A stretch of DNA of 64,000 bases from the NCBI GenBank assembly GCA_002917075.1, contig NTMA01000008.1, positions 930,001 to 994,000 of the forward strand, written 5' to 3'. Numbering within the stretch: the stretch's first letter is position 1; the number at the start of each line of letters is the position of its first letter. Origin of the DNA: Hawksworthiomyces lignivorus (Eukaryota > Ascomycota > Sordariomycetes > Ophiostomatales > Ophiostomataceae). This document shows positions 44,569 to 55,298 of this stretch, one piece after another. A model generated the notes under the pieces. That model did no database searches, had not been told where the DNA came from, and saw only the letters and a program-made list of their open reading frames with translations. The translations under genes were made by a program, and so were the position numbers.

Positions 44569-45834
44569 TTACATCACGACACCAGAGTTGCTGGCAATAC
44601 GCTGTAGGGAGACTCGTTAGTATGAGAGCACAGATGCGAGAGAGGCAGACTAGATCTAGAGGGCGAACCCAGCGGGGAAAAAAAAAAGGGGGAGGGGGGG
44701 TGGACGTACGGGCCACAGCTCAGCGGCCTCCTTGCCGACGGGGCCGGTGATGGCAGAGCCCTTCATCTCGCCCTTGGGGTTGACGATGACGCCGGCGTTG
44801 TCCTCGAAGTACAGGAAGACACCGTCGGTGCGCTTCCAGGGCTTGGACTGGCGCACAATGACGGCGGGGTGCACCTTCTTGCGCAGCTCAGGCTTGCCCT
44901 TCTTGACGGTGGCCATGACCATGTCGCCGACACCGCCCGCGGGCAGCCGGTTCAGGCGGGCACCAGTACCCTTGACGGAGATGATGTACAGGTTGCGAGC
45001 GCCGGAGTTGTCAGCGCAGTTCATGATGGCACCCCTGTTCGCAGGTTAGCTGTTAGCAATCACTCGGGCTGTTTCTCTCTCGATTTTCTAGTTCTAATGG
45101 TTCCAGATCCGCCAGCTATTCTTGCTCGGAGATTTTGGGGGGAAGGAGAAGGGTGTGGATGGGTTCGAAAAAAATACGTACACAGGAAGACCCAGGGTCA
45201 TCTTGAGCTTGCCACCGGGGGCACCACGACTGAAAAAAAAATTGTCAGCATTTCTGGGTACCGGAAAACAAACAAATTTTTTGTCTCTTCAATTGTGCCA
45301 AGCTTCCCGGTTCTCAGTTGGTTGAATGATGGGCACGGTGCTACGTCTCGTGTTGAAGACGATTTGGGAATTCTTCGAGTTACCGCCTCTCCCGAATTCT
45401 GGACTGCCCAAACTGCGAAGCGATTTTTCTCGGAACCAGCACCAGAAACTGCGCCGTCCGAAACCACTATCGGAATTTTTCTTGCATAGTCCGGATCGGC
45501 AGAGGTTGCTTGTCCAGTATTCAGTCGCTCGTCTGAGAATTGAGAAATCATCACCACGAGTCGAAGGCATCCGAGCCGGGTTTTCTGCTGCTAGAACCAT
45601 GACGTCGTTCCATCTAGTCCTTCTGTATCGCTCGCTTCTTTTCCGATTTCGCGTGGTTGTCTTCTCATTTCGGTTCTGCTTGCATCGGTCGTTTCGTACG
45701 TCCGTCGTCTTCCCTTGTGTTTCCTTTGCGGATTCCAATTTTCTTCTCTCGTGCCCTCCAAACCAAAGGCAGCCCGGCACAATTGACAGAAGACGGATTA
45801 AACAGAGTAGTGAAACTTACGAAAGCTTTGCCAT
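44569..45834 (-). CDS. rpl23: 60S ribosomal protein L23 (uL14)
   Basis: Four exons, complement(45821..45834, 45182..45229, 44710..45034, 44569..44601), 139 aa. Phases match throughout. Spliced product begins MAKLSRGAPGG and ends [10 protein letters not shown], with the uL14 core [36 protein letters not shown] and [17 protein letters not shown]. It sits on the 60S subunit interface near the sarcin-ricin loop and contacts translation factors. The first exon is only 14 nt. Its intron is 591 nt, far longer than any other here; introns 2 and 3 are 147 and 108 nt. Intron 3 carries a homopolymeric A then G tract. The upstream region has two TCACGTGA palindromes and AAACCCTA. Length agrees with other eukaryotic L23 proteins. 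Confidence 0.96.
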
Positions 45835-46022
45835 TGCGTCGGTTAAGTGTGTGAGGAACTGGGGTATAGAATGTTGCAGCACGCAAAGAGTGGTCGCAAA
45901 GAATGTGGTGATGATCTCAACAAAAATAAAAAATAAAATAATCCCCTAAGTGCAGCAATTTTTTTTGGCGGCTCCCCCACCACAAAACTTTTTTCCGCAC
46001 CAAATTCGTGGGCAAAAAGTGC

Positions 46023-46128
46023 AAACCCTACTAAAAAACAATATTCACGTGACGATAGCGATAAGATAGTATGAAATTGAAACATAATCTAACTAATAAC
46101 TATTTTTTAAAAGAAAAAAATCACGTGA
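46023..46128. promoter_or_regulatory. Rpl23 promoter elements: AAACCCTA and two TCACGTGA
   Basis: AAACCCTA at 46023-46030 is telomere-repeat-like, matching Tbf1-type sites (TTAGGG on the other strand). TCACGTGA occurs at 46045-46052 and 46121-46128, the Cbf1/bHLH palindrome. All lie 190-295 bp upstream of the Rpl23 ATG. Known: Tbf1 and Cbf1 control ribosomal-protein genes in several ascomycetes, for example Candida. Confidence 0.6.
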
Positions 46129-46784
46129 ATTTACAATTGGAGGCTTCTGCAAAACCCATAGCTACTGGCGAGTTTTACATTACGCGTCTTCTTTTGTTTG
46201 CGTATTTACTCCAAGGCACGCGATTCGTGCAATCAGAATAATACTTGCACGATCTTAGATTTTGACTCTAATAATCTCGGAGCCTAATAAATGCAATTTG
46301 TCTAATATGTGTGTCAACGACGACGCGCACGTGTTTGTCAAGATAGCTCGAATATGGTGATGTGAAGACGAAAGGAGTTGGAGAGAATCGGTAGCGAAAT
46401 TCAAGCTGCGAGCGCACTAATGGAGACTATCAATGCTAGAATTAGATATTTCGAGAAAGCGAAAATATTAATTGCCAATCTATTTGTGATGAGAACTACC
46501 TTTATCTTAAGAGCAGAGATCAATAAAGACATGGAGCAGCGGATGTGCATCCTCTATTTTGATCCAACACCATGTGAATCATCAATACTCTTTCAATAAC
46601 AGCATCTTCTACAATCTTCTGCAAGGAGAAGAGCTGCCTAGGCCCCTGCTGCAAGCGGATCTTTGGGAGGCCCTGCACGGCGACTCAACAGCACAGCTGC
46701 TGAACCAATTGTCCTTTGAAAGCAGGCGCGATTTCGAGTGCCACGTCAGATGCACCTACTGTGGATTGGTCGTGCTCAGCTGAG

Positions 46785-46817
46785 CCACCTGTGTTCCACC
46801 TGTGTTCCACCTGTGTT
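46785..46817. repeat. 11-bp tandem repeat, 3 perfect copies
   Basis: CCACCTGTGTT is repeated three times without a mismatch. Each unit contains CACCTG, an E-box variant. Short arrays like this arise by slippage, but they can also be binding-site clusters. Confidence 0.9.
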
Positions 46818-48248
46818 AACAAACGTACTCACCTTGTTGTGCTGGCAATTTCTTAGATTCCAGCGAGAAGCCAAGTAATGTTTGCTATGTCCATAATCAG
46901 TGCAGCAAGCGTATTGTGTGGCAGCTTCAGCAAGCTCCTGAAATATTGTTAGAGATGACTTTGGAGATTTTGTGATCATAGTACGAACCATTCGCCTACA
47001 TTGGAAGTCTGCAGTGGTTTTTCGCTGCCTAATCTTGAGCCATGGAGACAGAACCTTCCCGCCCGGAGGACACCATAAGAACGAATCTGATATACCGAAG
47101 GAACTGCAGAAGAACGCTGTGGATTCCTAGCTGAGTCTTACAGTTGTTGAGACTAAATGAGACCCGACGCGCGCCCAATTCGCTTTGGGCCCTGCATACG
47201 TCAAGGTTTTTCTAATGTGGATATGAAGTAGCCAGCAGCGACCCTGTATTAATAAGTTGTGAACAAATCAAACAGCCAGGCCTCTTACTAAAATTGGCTA
47301 TGCAGGCACTTGCCAGTTTATAGTGCCCTGTGAAATGGACGATACCATCTTCGTGCCGACTCTTCTTGCCTTCATGAGTGCTGGAGCCGGCTCGTGCTGA
47401 GGAGCGCAGATACAGTAGTCGTGACAGTTCGCATGGCAGGTGGCTGATATGTATCTTGACGAGTGCCTCTGCCATATTTAGACACGATCCACTGCTTGCT
47501 GCAATCGACGCGCTTGGCAATCGCAGGATATTCTCTGCAGTTTCCAGCGCGGCGCCTCTTCAAGAGTGCCAAGAACAGGCATAGTTATCTGGCGAATTCT
47601 GCCCTCATCGCTGCGTGGTCAAGACGTTACTGCAGTCTTGGATCGCATACATTGGCAGAGGCTAGCTGGCGAAAGCAAAACTACGGACCTCACGACCTGG
47701 CGAGCATCATCAGAGATGGAAGCCGGAATTAAAAAACTTTACCAAGGCAAATGAGAAACTAAAGTCGGGAATACATCTGTATGTACACACGTGCACTTAA
47801 CTCTAAGCATAATAAATATGCAAAACAAAAGAACCATTTTATCAGTCCTGCGAGAAGCAAAATCTATGGTCGCAGTCAGCAAATAAATCCCTCTTAAAAT
47901 TTGAGATAAGTGGCTTTTTTTTTTTTTTTTTTTCCTTCTTCATATTCTTCTTCTTTCTTTGCTATTTTTTCACCTCATCAGTCTGGTTTCTTAGAGGCAA
48001 AACACAAACACCAAGGCCTCTTGCATTTCCTAAACAGCAGTTGCCAGCCGGCATAATGAAGCAGTTTATTTGACTGCCTAGGCAGTATCCAAACATAAAT
48101 GTCCATATTTGAGGCTTGAAGGCGAGACGCTGCGGTCTGGACAGATCAGTCCTACAATTAATGGTAAGGCTGCGCGTCTTCTAGTTTTGTGGCCTCCGCC
48201 ACCCTAGGAAACCAATCATAGCACTTTATCAGTCTGTCAGCCTGGAGC

Positions 48249-48256
48249 TATAAAAA
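48249..48256 (+). promoter_or_regulatory. TATA box upstream of NLR gene
   Basis: TATAAAAA lies 307 bp upstream of the NLR ATG. A second A-rich leader (48505-48515) follows. Plausible core promoter only. Confidence 0.35.
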
Positions 48257-48562
48257 TTGGCGCCAGCGCCTTGCCACATGCTCGTCATACCAGCTGCGAT
48301 TCCATGTTGTTTAATATACGAAGTGGTCCGCATGGTCAGCTGCTAGGTGTGGTATGCAATCGGTGTGTGCCTTATTTCATTTCATCAAGCCTTTCTTTTT
48401 TTAATCGAAGTTTCCAGCCTTCCGCTACCCTTCGCAATACTGCTCTGTTCATAGTCATAACTCACCAGCAGACAGAAAGACAGCAAACATATCTCTTTTT
48501 CGGGAAAAAAAAAACATAATTGTTATTGTTTACCATACTAAAGCCCGCACGCACCTACAGAA

Positions 48563-51500
48563 ATGCGCCTTCTACAAAGTGACGATAACGGCGAGATCAG
48601 CCTGAGAGAATTTCCTTTGGGAAATGTTCCTCCTTACGCCATACTCTCGCACACATGGGGCGAGGATGAAGTGACTTTCAAGGACTTGGCTGACGATGTA
48701 GAAAAGAAGGCAAAGGGGAAAGCAGGATACAATAAGATTTCGTTTTGCGCCGAGCAGGCTTGGCGCGACGGCTTCCAATACTTCTGGGTGGACTCGTGCT
48801 GCATCGACAAATCAAACACTGCAGAGCTCCAGGAATCTATTAATTCCATGTTTAGTTGGTATCGCAATGCGGCCGCCTGCTACGTTTACCTAGCTGACAT
48901 GTCTGTGTCTTCCGAGAGCGAAGCATCTGATCCACTGCGTTGGAAAGTGTCCTTCCGTAAATGTAGATGGTTTAAGCGTGGCTGGACACTTCAAGAACTC
49001 ATTGCTCCGAAATCGGTTGAATTCTTTTCGAAAGAAGGCCAGTATCTCGGAAACAAACTGTCTCTAGAGAAATATATCTGTGAGATAACCACGATTCCAG
49101 CTGAGGCTCTACAGATTGATCAAGATCTATCGATTTTCACTGTGGATGAGCGCATGGAATGGACGCAAGGTCGAGAAACAACGCGTGAAGAAGACACGGC
49201 CTACGCACTACTTGGTATCTTTGATGTTTTCCTACTGCCCATATACGGCGAGGGGAAAGAGAATGCTATGAAACGACTCCTGAAAGAAGTCGAAAAAAGT
49301 AACTTTTACACCTATTTCTAAAAGACCCTCTTAACGATCCTCACATACGGCTAAAGCAGACCTAACTAATATTTCTAAAACAACTAGAATTGCCACTCCA
49401 ACCATTTGCGTGGATTCCTTTTTCTCGTGAGCCCGACTTTGTTAATGGTAGGGAAATCCTCGATCAGATTCATCAGCTATGCTCCGAGCCAGGTGGCCGA
49501 GTTGCACTCGTAGGCTTGGGCGGCGTTGGCAAGTCGCAGCTCGCCATCGAATATGCTCATACCATTGCCGAGTCGAGCACTACCTGGGTATTCTGGGTCT
49601 GTGCAGGCTCCCAGGTGCGCGTTGAACAAGGCTTCAAGAGGATTGCCGATATCGTCAAGTTGGACGGACAAGACGACCCAAAAGCTGACATAATGCATCT
49701 TGTGCACGACTGGCTATCCGATGAGCGAAACGGTAGATGGATGATGGTTCTCGACAACGCCGACGACTGCGGCGTTGTCTATGATGGTGACGGTGACCAG
49801 CAACCATTTGCAACGTATCTGCCACAGAGCTCGAACGGAACCATAGTCATCACGACGCGCAACAGAGACCTGGCTCTCAAGCTGGCTGGACATCGCAATT
49901 GCATTTTAGACATCAGGCCAATGTCTTCGGTGGATTCTGTGACGCTCCTGGAGAAGAAGCTGGGGTCGACTCCGCGTCGAGATATGGCAATGGAGCTGGT
50001 TAGGGCGCTTGACCATCTTCCGCTAGCTATCAGCCAGGCTGCGGCGTATATAAAGGCAAGGACGCCACGAAGCTCCGTCGAAATGTATCTTCACAACCTT
50101 CGCGCGAACGAGGCTAAAAGAGCAAGGATTTTGGGGTATGATACTGACGCTACCTGCCGAGACCGCGAAATGTCAAACGCAATCTTTTCGACCTGGCAGA
50201 TATCATTCGATTACATACGATCCGAACGACATTCTGCGGCAGACCTTTTATCGCTGATGAGCTTTTTCGATACACAAGGAATCCCTGAGTGGATTCTTCA
50301 GTCTTTTGGATCTACCAAGAGTGGGAGACAACCTGGCAGCCTCGACACGGTTACGGATTATGCGACTAAAAGCGGCTTGAACGTGGGCGTAGGACCAGAT
50401 GGCGAGATTGCTACTGCGGACAGCGAATTTGAAGCCGACGTGACTATACTCAGGGATTACCATCTCATTAATATAGCAGACGGAGGTAACTCATTTGAAA
50501 TGCACAGGCTAGTGCAGCTGTGCACGAGAAGGTGGCTGAAGGCGCGTGGGAAACAGGACAAGTTCAAATACCAGTATATAGATCGGATGGTGGCATTATT
50601 TCCGACCAGGAAATACGAAAATTGGGCAGTATGTGAAGATCTTTTTGCGCATGTTCAACTGGCAGCCGATTACGAGCCTGATAAAAAGAAGATGAAAGAT
50701 TGGGCCACTCTGCTATGCAATGGGTGTTGGTATGCCAAATTACAAGGAAGACTAGCTGTTGCACAGCGACTAGCGAGAACGGCCCAGAAGACTTGCATAG
50801 AGAACCTGGAGAGAGACGACCCTCTAGCTATAGACTGTACACTATCTCTTGCTGTCGTACTTTCTGATCAGGGCTACCGGGAGGAGGCTGAGAAACTGAA
50901 AATGCAGGTGACGGAGATTTGCGGAACACCACTCGAAGCAGGTCGTCTTTATGCTCTACGAAACATAAATTATCTCGCTACAACGTATCTCAGTCAGGGC
51001 CGATGGAAGGAGGCCGAGAAGTTGCTGACACATGTGCTGGATGTTTATGCTGCACAGTTAGGAGCAAACCACCTTGATATCCAAAGAAGCAGATATAACC
51101 TTGCGTCGGCATACCTGTATCAAGGTCGATGGAAAGAGGCTGAAGACTTGTTTGTGCAAGTAGTGACATATCTTCAAGCTCTGTTTGGAAGATACCATCC
51201 CGACACACTAGATAGCATGAATGCTCTTGCGGTGGTCTATAGGGACCAGGGACGATTACAAGAGGCTGAGAAGATACTCACTCATACGATGGGGGCTTAT
51301 CAGTTAACGCTAGGGAGAGACCATCCTGACACATTGATGAGCAAGAACAATCTTGCTTCGATATATCTGGGTCAAGAACGGTGGGAAGAGGCTGAGAAGC
51401 TTTTTACTCAAGTGACAAAATCTTGCAAGGAAACGCTGGGAGCAGACCATCCATCTACATTAACAAGCATGAATAACCTTGTAACAACTTACGCGTCTCA

Positions 51501-51768
51501 GGGACGGTTTAAGGAAGCCGACGTGCTAGGAATGCATGTAATGGAGACTCGCAAGACGAAACTTGGTACGGAGCATCCCTCAACGCTGAGAAGCATGAGC
51601 AGTCTTGCCATTGTCTGGAATTGCCAAGGCCGCTCTGCAGATGCTTTAGCGTTAATGGAGGATTGTGCCTTGCTTTGTCGGCAAAAGCTAGGCACAGAAC
51701 ATCCAGTCACTTTATCATCTGAGGCTACAATGGAGGAATGGTCCTTGAGCAGCCACGCCAATCTCTGA
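48563..51768 (+). CDS. HET-NB-ARC-TPR NOD-like receptor
   Basis: Two exons, 48563..49298 and 49388..51768 (1038 aa). The 89-nt phase-1 intron has branch CTAACTAAT. The N-terminal HET domain (1-240) has AILSHTWGEDEVTF, FWVDSCCIDK, SMFSWYRNAAACYVYLAD and RGWTLQELIAP. The NB-ARC domain follows with P-loop VGLGGVGKSQLA (287-298), Walker B-like WMMVLDNADD (363-372), a TTRNRD sensor and DHLPLAISQAAAYI. A winged-helix part with FDTQGIPEWIL and DYHLINIADGGNSFEMHRLVQ comes next. The C-terminus has about six 42-residue TPR_10/12 repeats (about 760-1020) built on LA..Y..QGRWKEAEKL and LG.DHPDTL. Known: HET-NLRs trigger regulated cell death in fungal self/non-self recognition. All three modules look intact. 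The ligand-binding TPRs are mutually similar, as expected for repeats that vary by recombination. Confidence 0.93.
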
Positions 51769-52171
51769 TATTATCCTTATATTTACAGCTTATCTCCTTG
51801 AAATTATAATATGAGGCTTCAACAGCAGTCTGACTCGAGAAGAAAACTTGAACTACAACACGACCAAGGGAACTTATGATGCATCTCGAGGCAAGGTCAG
51901 GAATCACTAGTAGATGAAATAATTTCTTTTTCTGTGCGAATCTGCGTTCAACAGGCGGATTCTAAAAAGCCGGTGTGGGCTATAGCCTCTCTTATGAGCT
52001 TTGGTTAGTCGAAAAATGCTAAGATTAAGTAATAATTGATTCAAATTATCATAAACTGTCTGCATATACAGGTGAATATTATTTAGAAATTGGTTGAGCT
52101 GATAACTAGCTGCGCACTTTCTTATCTCCATTGTCATATTGCCGAATAAGAAAATCCCCTGGAATGAAACG
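51769..52171. other. 3' flanks of convergent NLR and HET genes
   Basis: AT-rich non-coding DNA between the two stops. No supported gene. Confidence 0.55.
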
Positions 52172-54542
52172 TTATTTTACTCTAAAGTACTTGTACTGCC
52201 ATTTTGGTTTAAATGAGTTAGGCTTCTTGGAATAGTAGATGAAACCAATACCAACCCGGCTTGAAATGCTATCTCGTGTGGCGAGGCCTAACAGAATTGT
52301 TTGAGTGTCAGGCGGCTTAGTGATTGTATCAGCTGCAACTATAGCAACAAGCTCATCTACTAAGCTAGCTTCACCGTCGAAGCGAAATTGTCCATGGTGA
52401 GAGGACACTTGCAAATCTGCAATACGTTGGCTGCTTGTATATTGGAGAGAAAACTCGCTGAGCGGCAGATATGGCCCATGAAAGCAAAGTTCCCCGCTGA
52501 GGAGATTTGGCGGTACCTGGCACCTGGAACGTTCTAGTATTAGATCGATATCGATGCCGGTACGATGGCTCAAGTAGTCCTTTGCACGATGGAGCTGGTC
52601 TGATTTTTGCTTCCCATCATTGTCCCCAATATTTTGCGAGGTATTCCAAATGTCTTGGCTCCAGAAGTTTTGGTTTGATTCTCCGTAATTCCAGTAAGGT
52701 ATGAGCACGTATATGGGTACACGTTTAATTGGAGCTTGTGAAATATTTCTAGAGAGCCAAAGGCTATCAGCAAACACAAATTCGACCGGTCCAACCCATG
52801 AAACCCTGAAATCAATAGATTAGCAACTTGATACACAAAATATGATAGTTTCAAGCTGAGAAAGCGCACCATGACCATGAGGAGAACCGTTCAACTGCAG
52901 CTCCTGACTGGACAGGTGTGCAAACACGTTTCCGAGAGCCATCTGATGGAAACCAAAGAATAGCCTGAAACAAGAGATGGCTTGGGATGCCTTGTGTTTG
53001 TTGAATATTCTGAGACGGGACATTTCCAGCGCGATCAAAGCGGTTAAAGATACCTCCGAACGCGTGCAATACATCTTGTGTAAATGTAAGATTTTTTCTG
53101 CTATAGTCTTGAACCGCTGTCTGGTAATCGTGAATATCTAATCGCTTATTTTCTCCTCCAAGGTAGTGGTATGGTGTCGGATCAGGGTCCTTTCTGAGTT
53201 TCGAACTCCACCACGGTGGCCCTGTTCGGACTTGGACGTCTAAGCCTCTGCGTTTTTCGTATATGCAATCATAGGCTTCCCTCCATTGAACTTCAGGACA
53301 ATTAAAAAATGTTTCTTCGGCTGTGAAGTAAAGGCACCTCTGGGACAAGCATCCTTCTTGAAACGTCCATCCCCTAGTATTCCATGTCGAGCACCGCACC
53401 CGTTCACCAAGTGACGGCGGACAAAGCGAGAGACTCAGCTGTGTGTCGTCTACTCGATTTGTTATCTTGACGGGTTGGAGTGGGTAACCAGTACGTGGAC
53501 TAATTCCATTTAGTCCAGCATCGGCATCGTGTCCGGCAGCGGCAATAATGGTTAACGCAGCGTTGTCGTAGACCTCATCCATTCTTCCGATGAGTCTTGA
53601 TTTATCTTCCAAATCATCTTGGATGATATATAGCGTGTCTACCCAAAGGTGCCTGATTCCAATCTTCCGAGCCAGTTCCATGGCGTCACGGACGGTACGG
53701 GGAATTTTCCCGCTCAGGAGGTGAGATTGTTGCGGACTTGACAGAGCCCCAGGAATTTCGAGGTCATCGACATTATCTCGAACTGTGAGAAGGACCGGGG
53801 TTATTCTAGAATCATTGCCTGGGAAAAGTATTGTGGGAATGCTGCCCCAGACATAAGACAAGGCCACATAGTCGCATTTTTTGAATTTCTGCACCAAGCA
53901 CCCATCTATCACATCAATAAGCCGGAAAGGATATTCTGGCTCAAAGAGGCTGCAATCGCCTTGGTCAGCGGCCTTTGAATGACGGTGCGTTTTACACTCT
54001 TTAAGCCAGGTTTTCACTAATGAAATATTCGCTCTCTCTCCAACGTCACGCCGTGAGAGGAAAACAGTCTCGCTTGGAAAAGTGGGTGTCGAGGCAGTTG
54101 GCAAAGACTCAATTTCTGCGAATATAAAACGGTCCTTGACACGATCGATCTCTCTCAGCGGTGCACGGTTACGATGAAAATTTGGAGGCTCTAGGTCAGT
54201 CGCTAGAAGGAGGCGAGGCTGAGGGTATTCAGTATAGCCATCCTCTTTAACAGACAGCGGACTTCGACTCTGGATAAAGAGTTTAGGTGGAGGGCTTGTT
54301 TCCGAGCAAAGTCTGGCAGAATTCCATGTATCCCCCCAAGAATGGGAGATAGCCTGTGAAATGAGATCACAGAACGGGCAGAGACTGTGGTTGAAGTTAG
54401 AGAGAGATCCCATACGTCTTTCATTTCTTTCGCCACGAAACAGATCCTCTAGATCCAGCTCTTCGCAAGCACTGCATAGCTGCATATGAAGGCTCAAATT
54501 CGGACGAGTAGCATCCTCGGCAACGTCGCCTAGTAGATACAT
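52172..54542 (-). CDS. HET-domain heterokaryon incompatibility protein
   Basis: Two exons, complement(52870..54542, 52172..52805), 768 aa. The 64-nt phase-2 intron joins FSSWSW to VSWVGPVEF, the usual SWSW..W.G block of this class. An N-terminal Cys pair region (LCSACEELDLEDLF and LCPFCDLI) is typical of HET proteins of this layout. The HET domain runs from DYVALSYVWG (about 224) through KIPRTVRDAMELARKIGIRHLWVDTLYIIQDD, MDEVYDNAALTIIAAAG and NTRGWTFQEGCLS to QWRE. The C-terminal 250 residues are a variable region with no named domain. Known: HET domains mediate cell death upon fusion of incompatible strains. It converges on the NLR gene and is divergent from the next gene. TLYIIQDD has Leu-Tyr where most members read SLCI.Q; otherwise it looks intact. 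Confidence 0.9.
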
Positions 54543-55298
54543 TTGTGAAGCTTCTCTGTTCTGAATCTGTCAATACTACATAGACTAAAGCAAATATCAA
54601 ATCGAAAATGAAGCGAGCTAGAGTTATATGGCATAAAGAACCCATTCCTAATAACACTTTGCTGTAGTGGAGAAAATGAAGTTTTCTTGTGCAAGAAGCT
54701 GTTGATGCCCAACTCTCAAAACAGGGACGCTAGATAACAAAGATCAAACTTAATAGGATAGGCCTTATGCTAGTCTCCCGGCAGGCAGCAGCTGAATGAA
54801 CTAGTTCAGGAAAATATCGACATGGGTGTCATAAATCATAAGAAAATATTCATGGCTGGTGAGAGCTGAAAGACTAATTTAGGAAATGGATCACCAATGG
54901 ATTTCCAATTTATGACGTGCGCGATCGACAACAGAAAAAGTAAGACTATTTTTGTTAACCCAAAGCTGATGGACATGCTTCAAACACACAAATAAGATTT
55001 GCTTAATTCAACACTTTCTCGAAACCCGCGTCTAGTATACACAGATCCATTTGCGTCACATATTGGAAAAGCTTGTCGTGTTTGATAGGTAAATTAGCAG
55101 GCCGTTGTCGATAAAGCGAGATAGTCAAACGAAGCCTATTGAAACTTCTTTTTAGTTGACTCTGACAAGAATTACATTAGTAAATGATCGAAACAGAGTA
55201 AAGGCATCGCAAATTAAGTTAAAACTAGCCGTCTTTGTCGAAGCTTAGGTTTGCTGCAAACTGTCAACCAACTCTGCCACCCGGGACAAACTACACAA
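54543..55298. promoter_or_regulatory. Divergent promoter, HET protein / nucleotidyltransferase-like protein
   Basis: About 750 bp of AT-rich DNA between the two divergent start codons. No gene supported. A shared promoter could couple the two genes (inference). Confidence 0.4.

Larger units (their letters stand above)
45835..48562. other. 2.7-kb intergenic region before the HET/NLR island
   Basis: It holds the Rpl23 promoter at its left end and the NLR promoter at its right end. Between are short frames without domains, an 11-bp triple repeat (46785) and a 19-T run (47915-47933). Possible relic DNA; no transposon motif seen. Confidence 0.5.

Noticed and set aside
45521..45554. C/D-box-like snoRNA pair in the Rpl23 intron (minus strand)
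   Set aside because: Only one C-like and one D-like box 25 nt apart, no C'/D boxes or terminal stem, so not annotated as an ncRNA.
45198..45949. Several open frames of 100-200 codons on both strands near Rpl23
   Set aside because: They lie mainly inside the 591-nt first intron of Rpl23 and have no recognisable domains or splice logic of their own.
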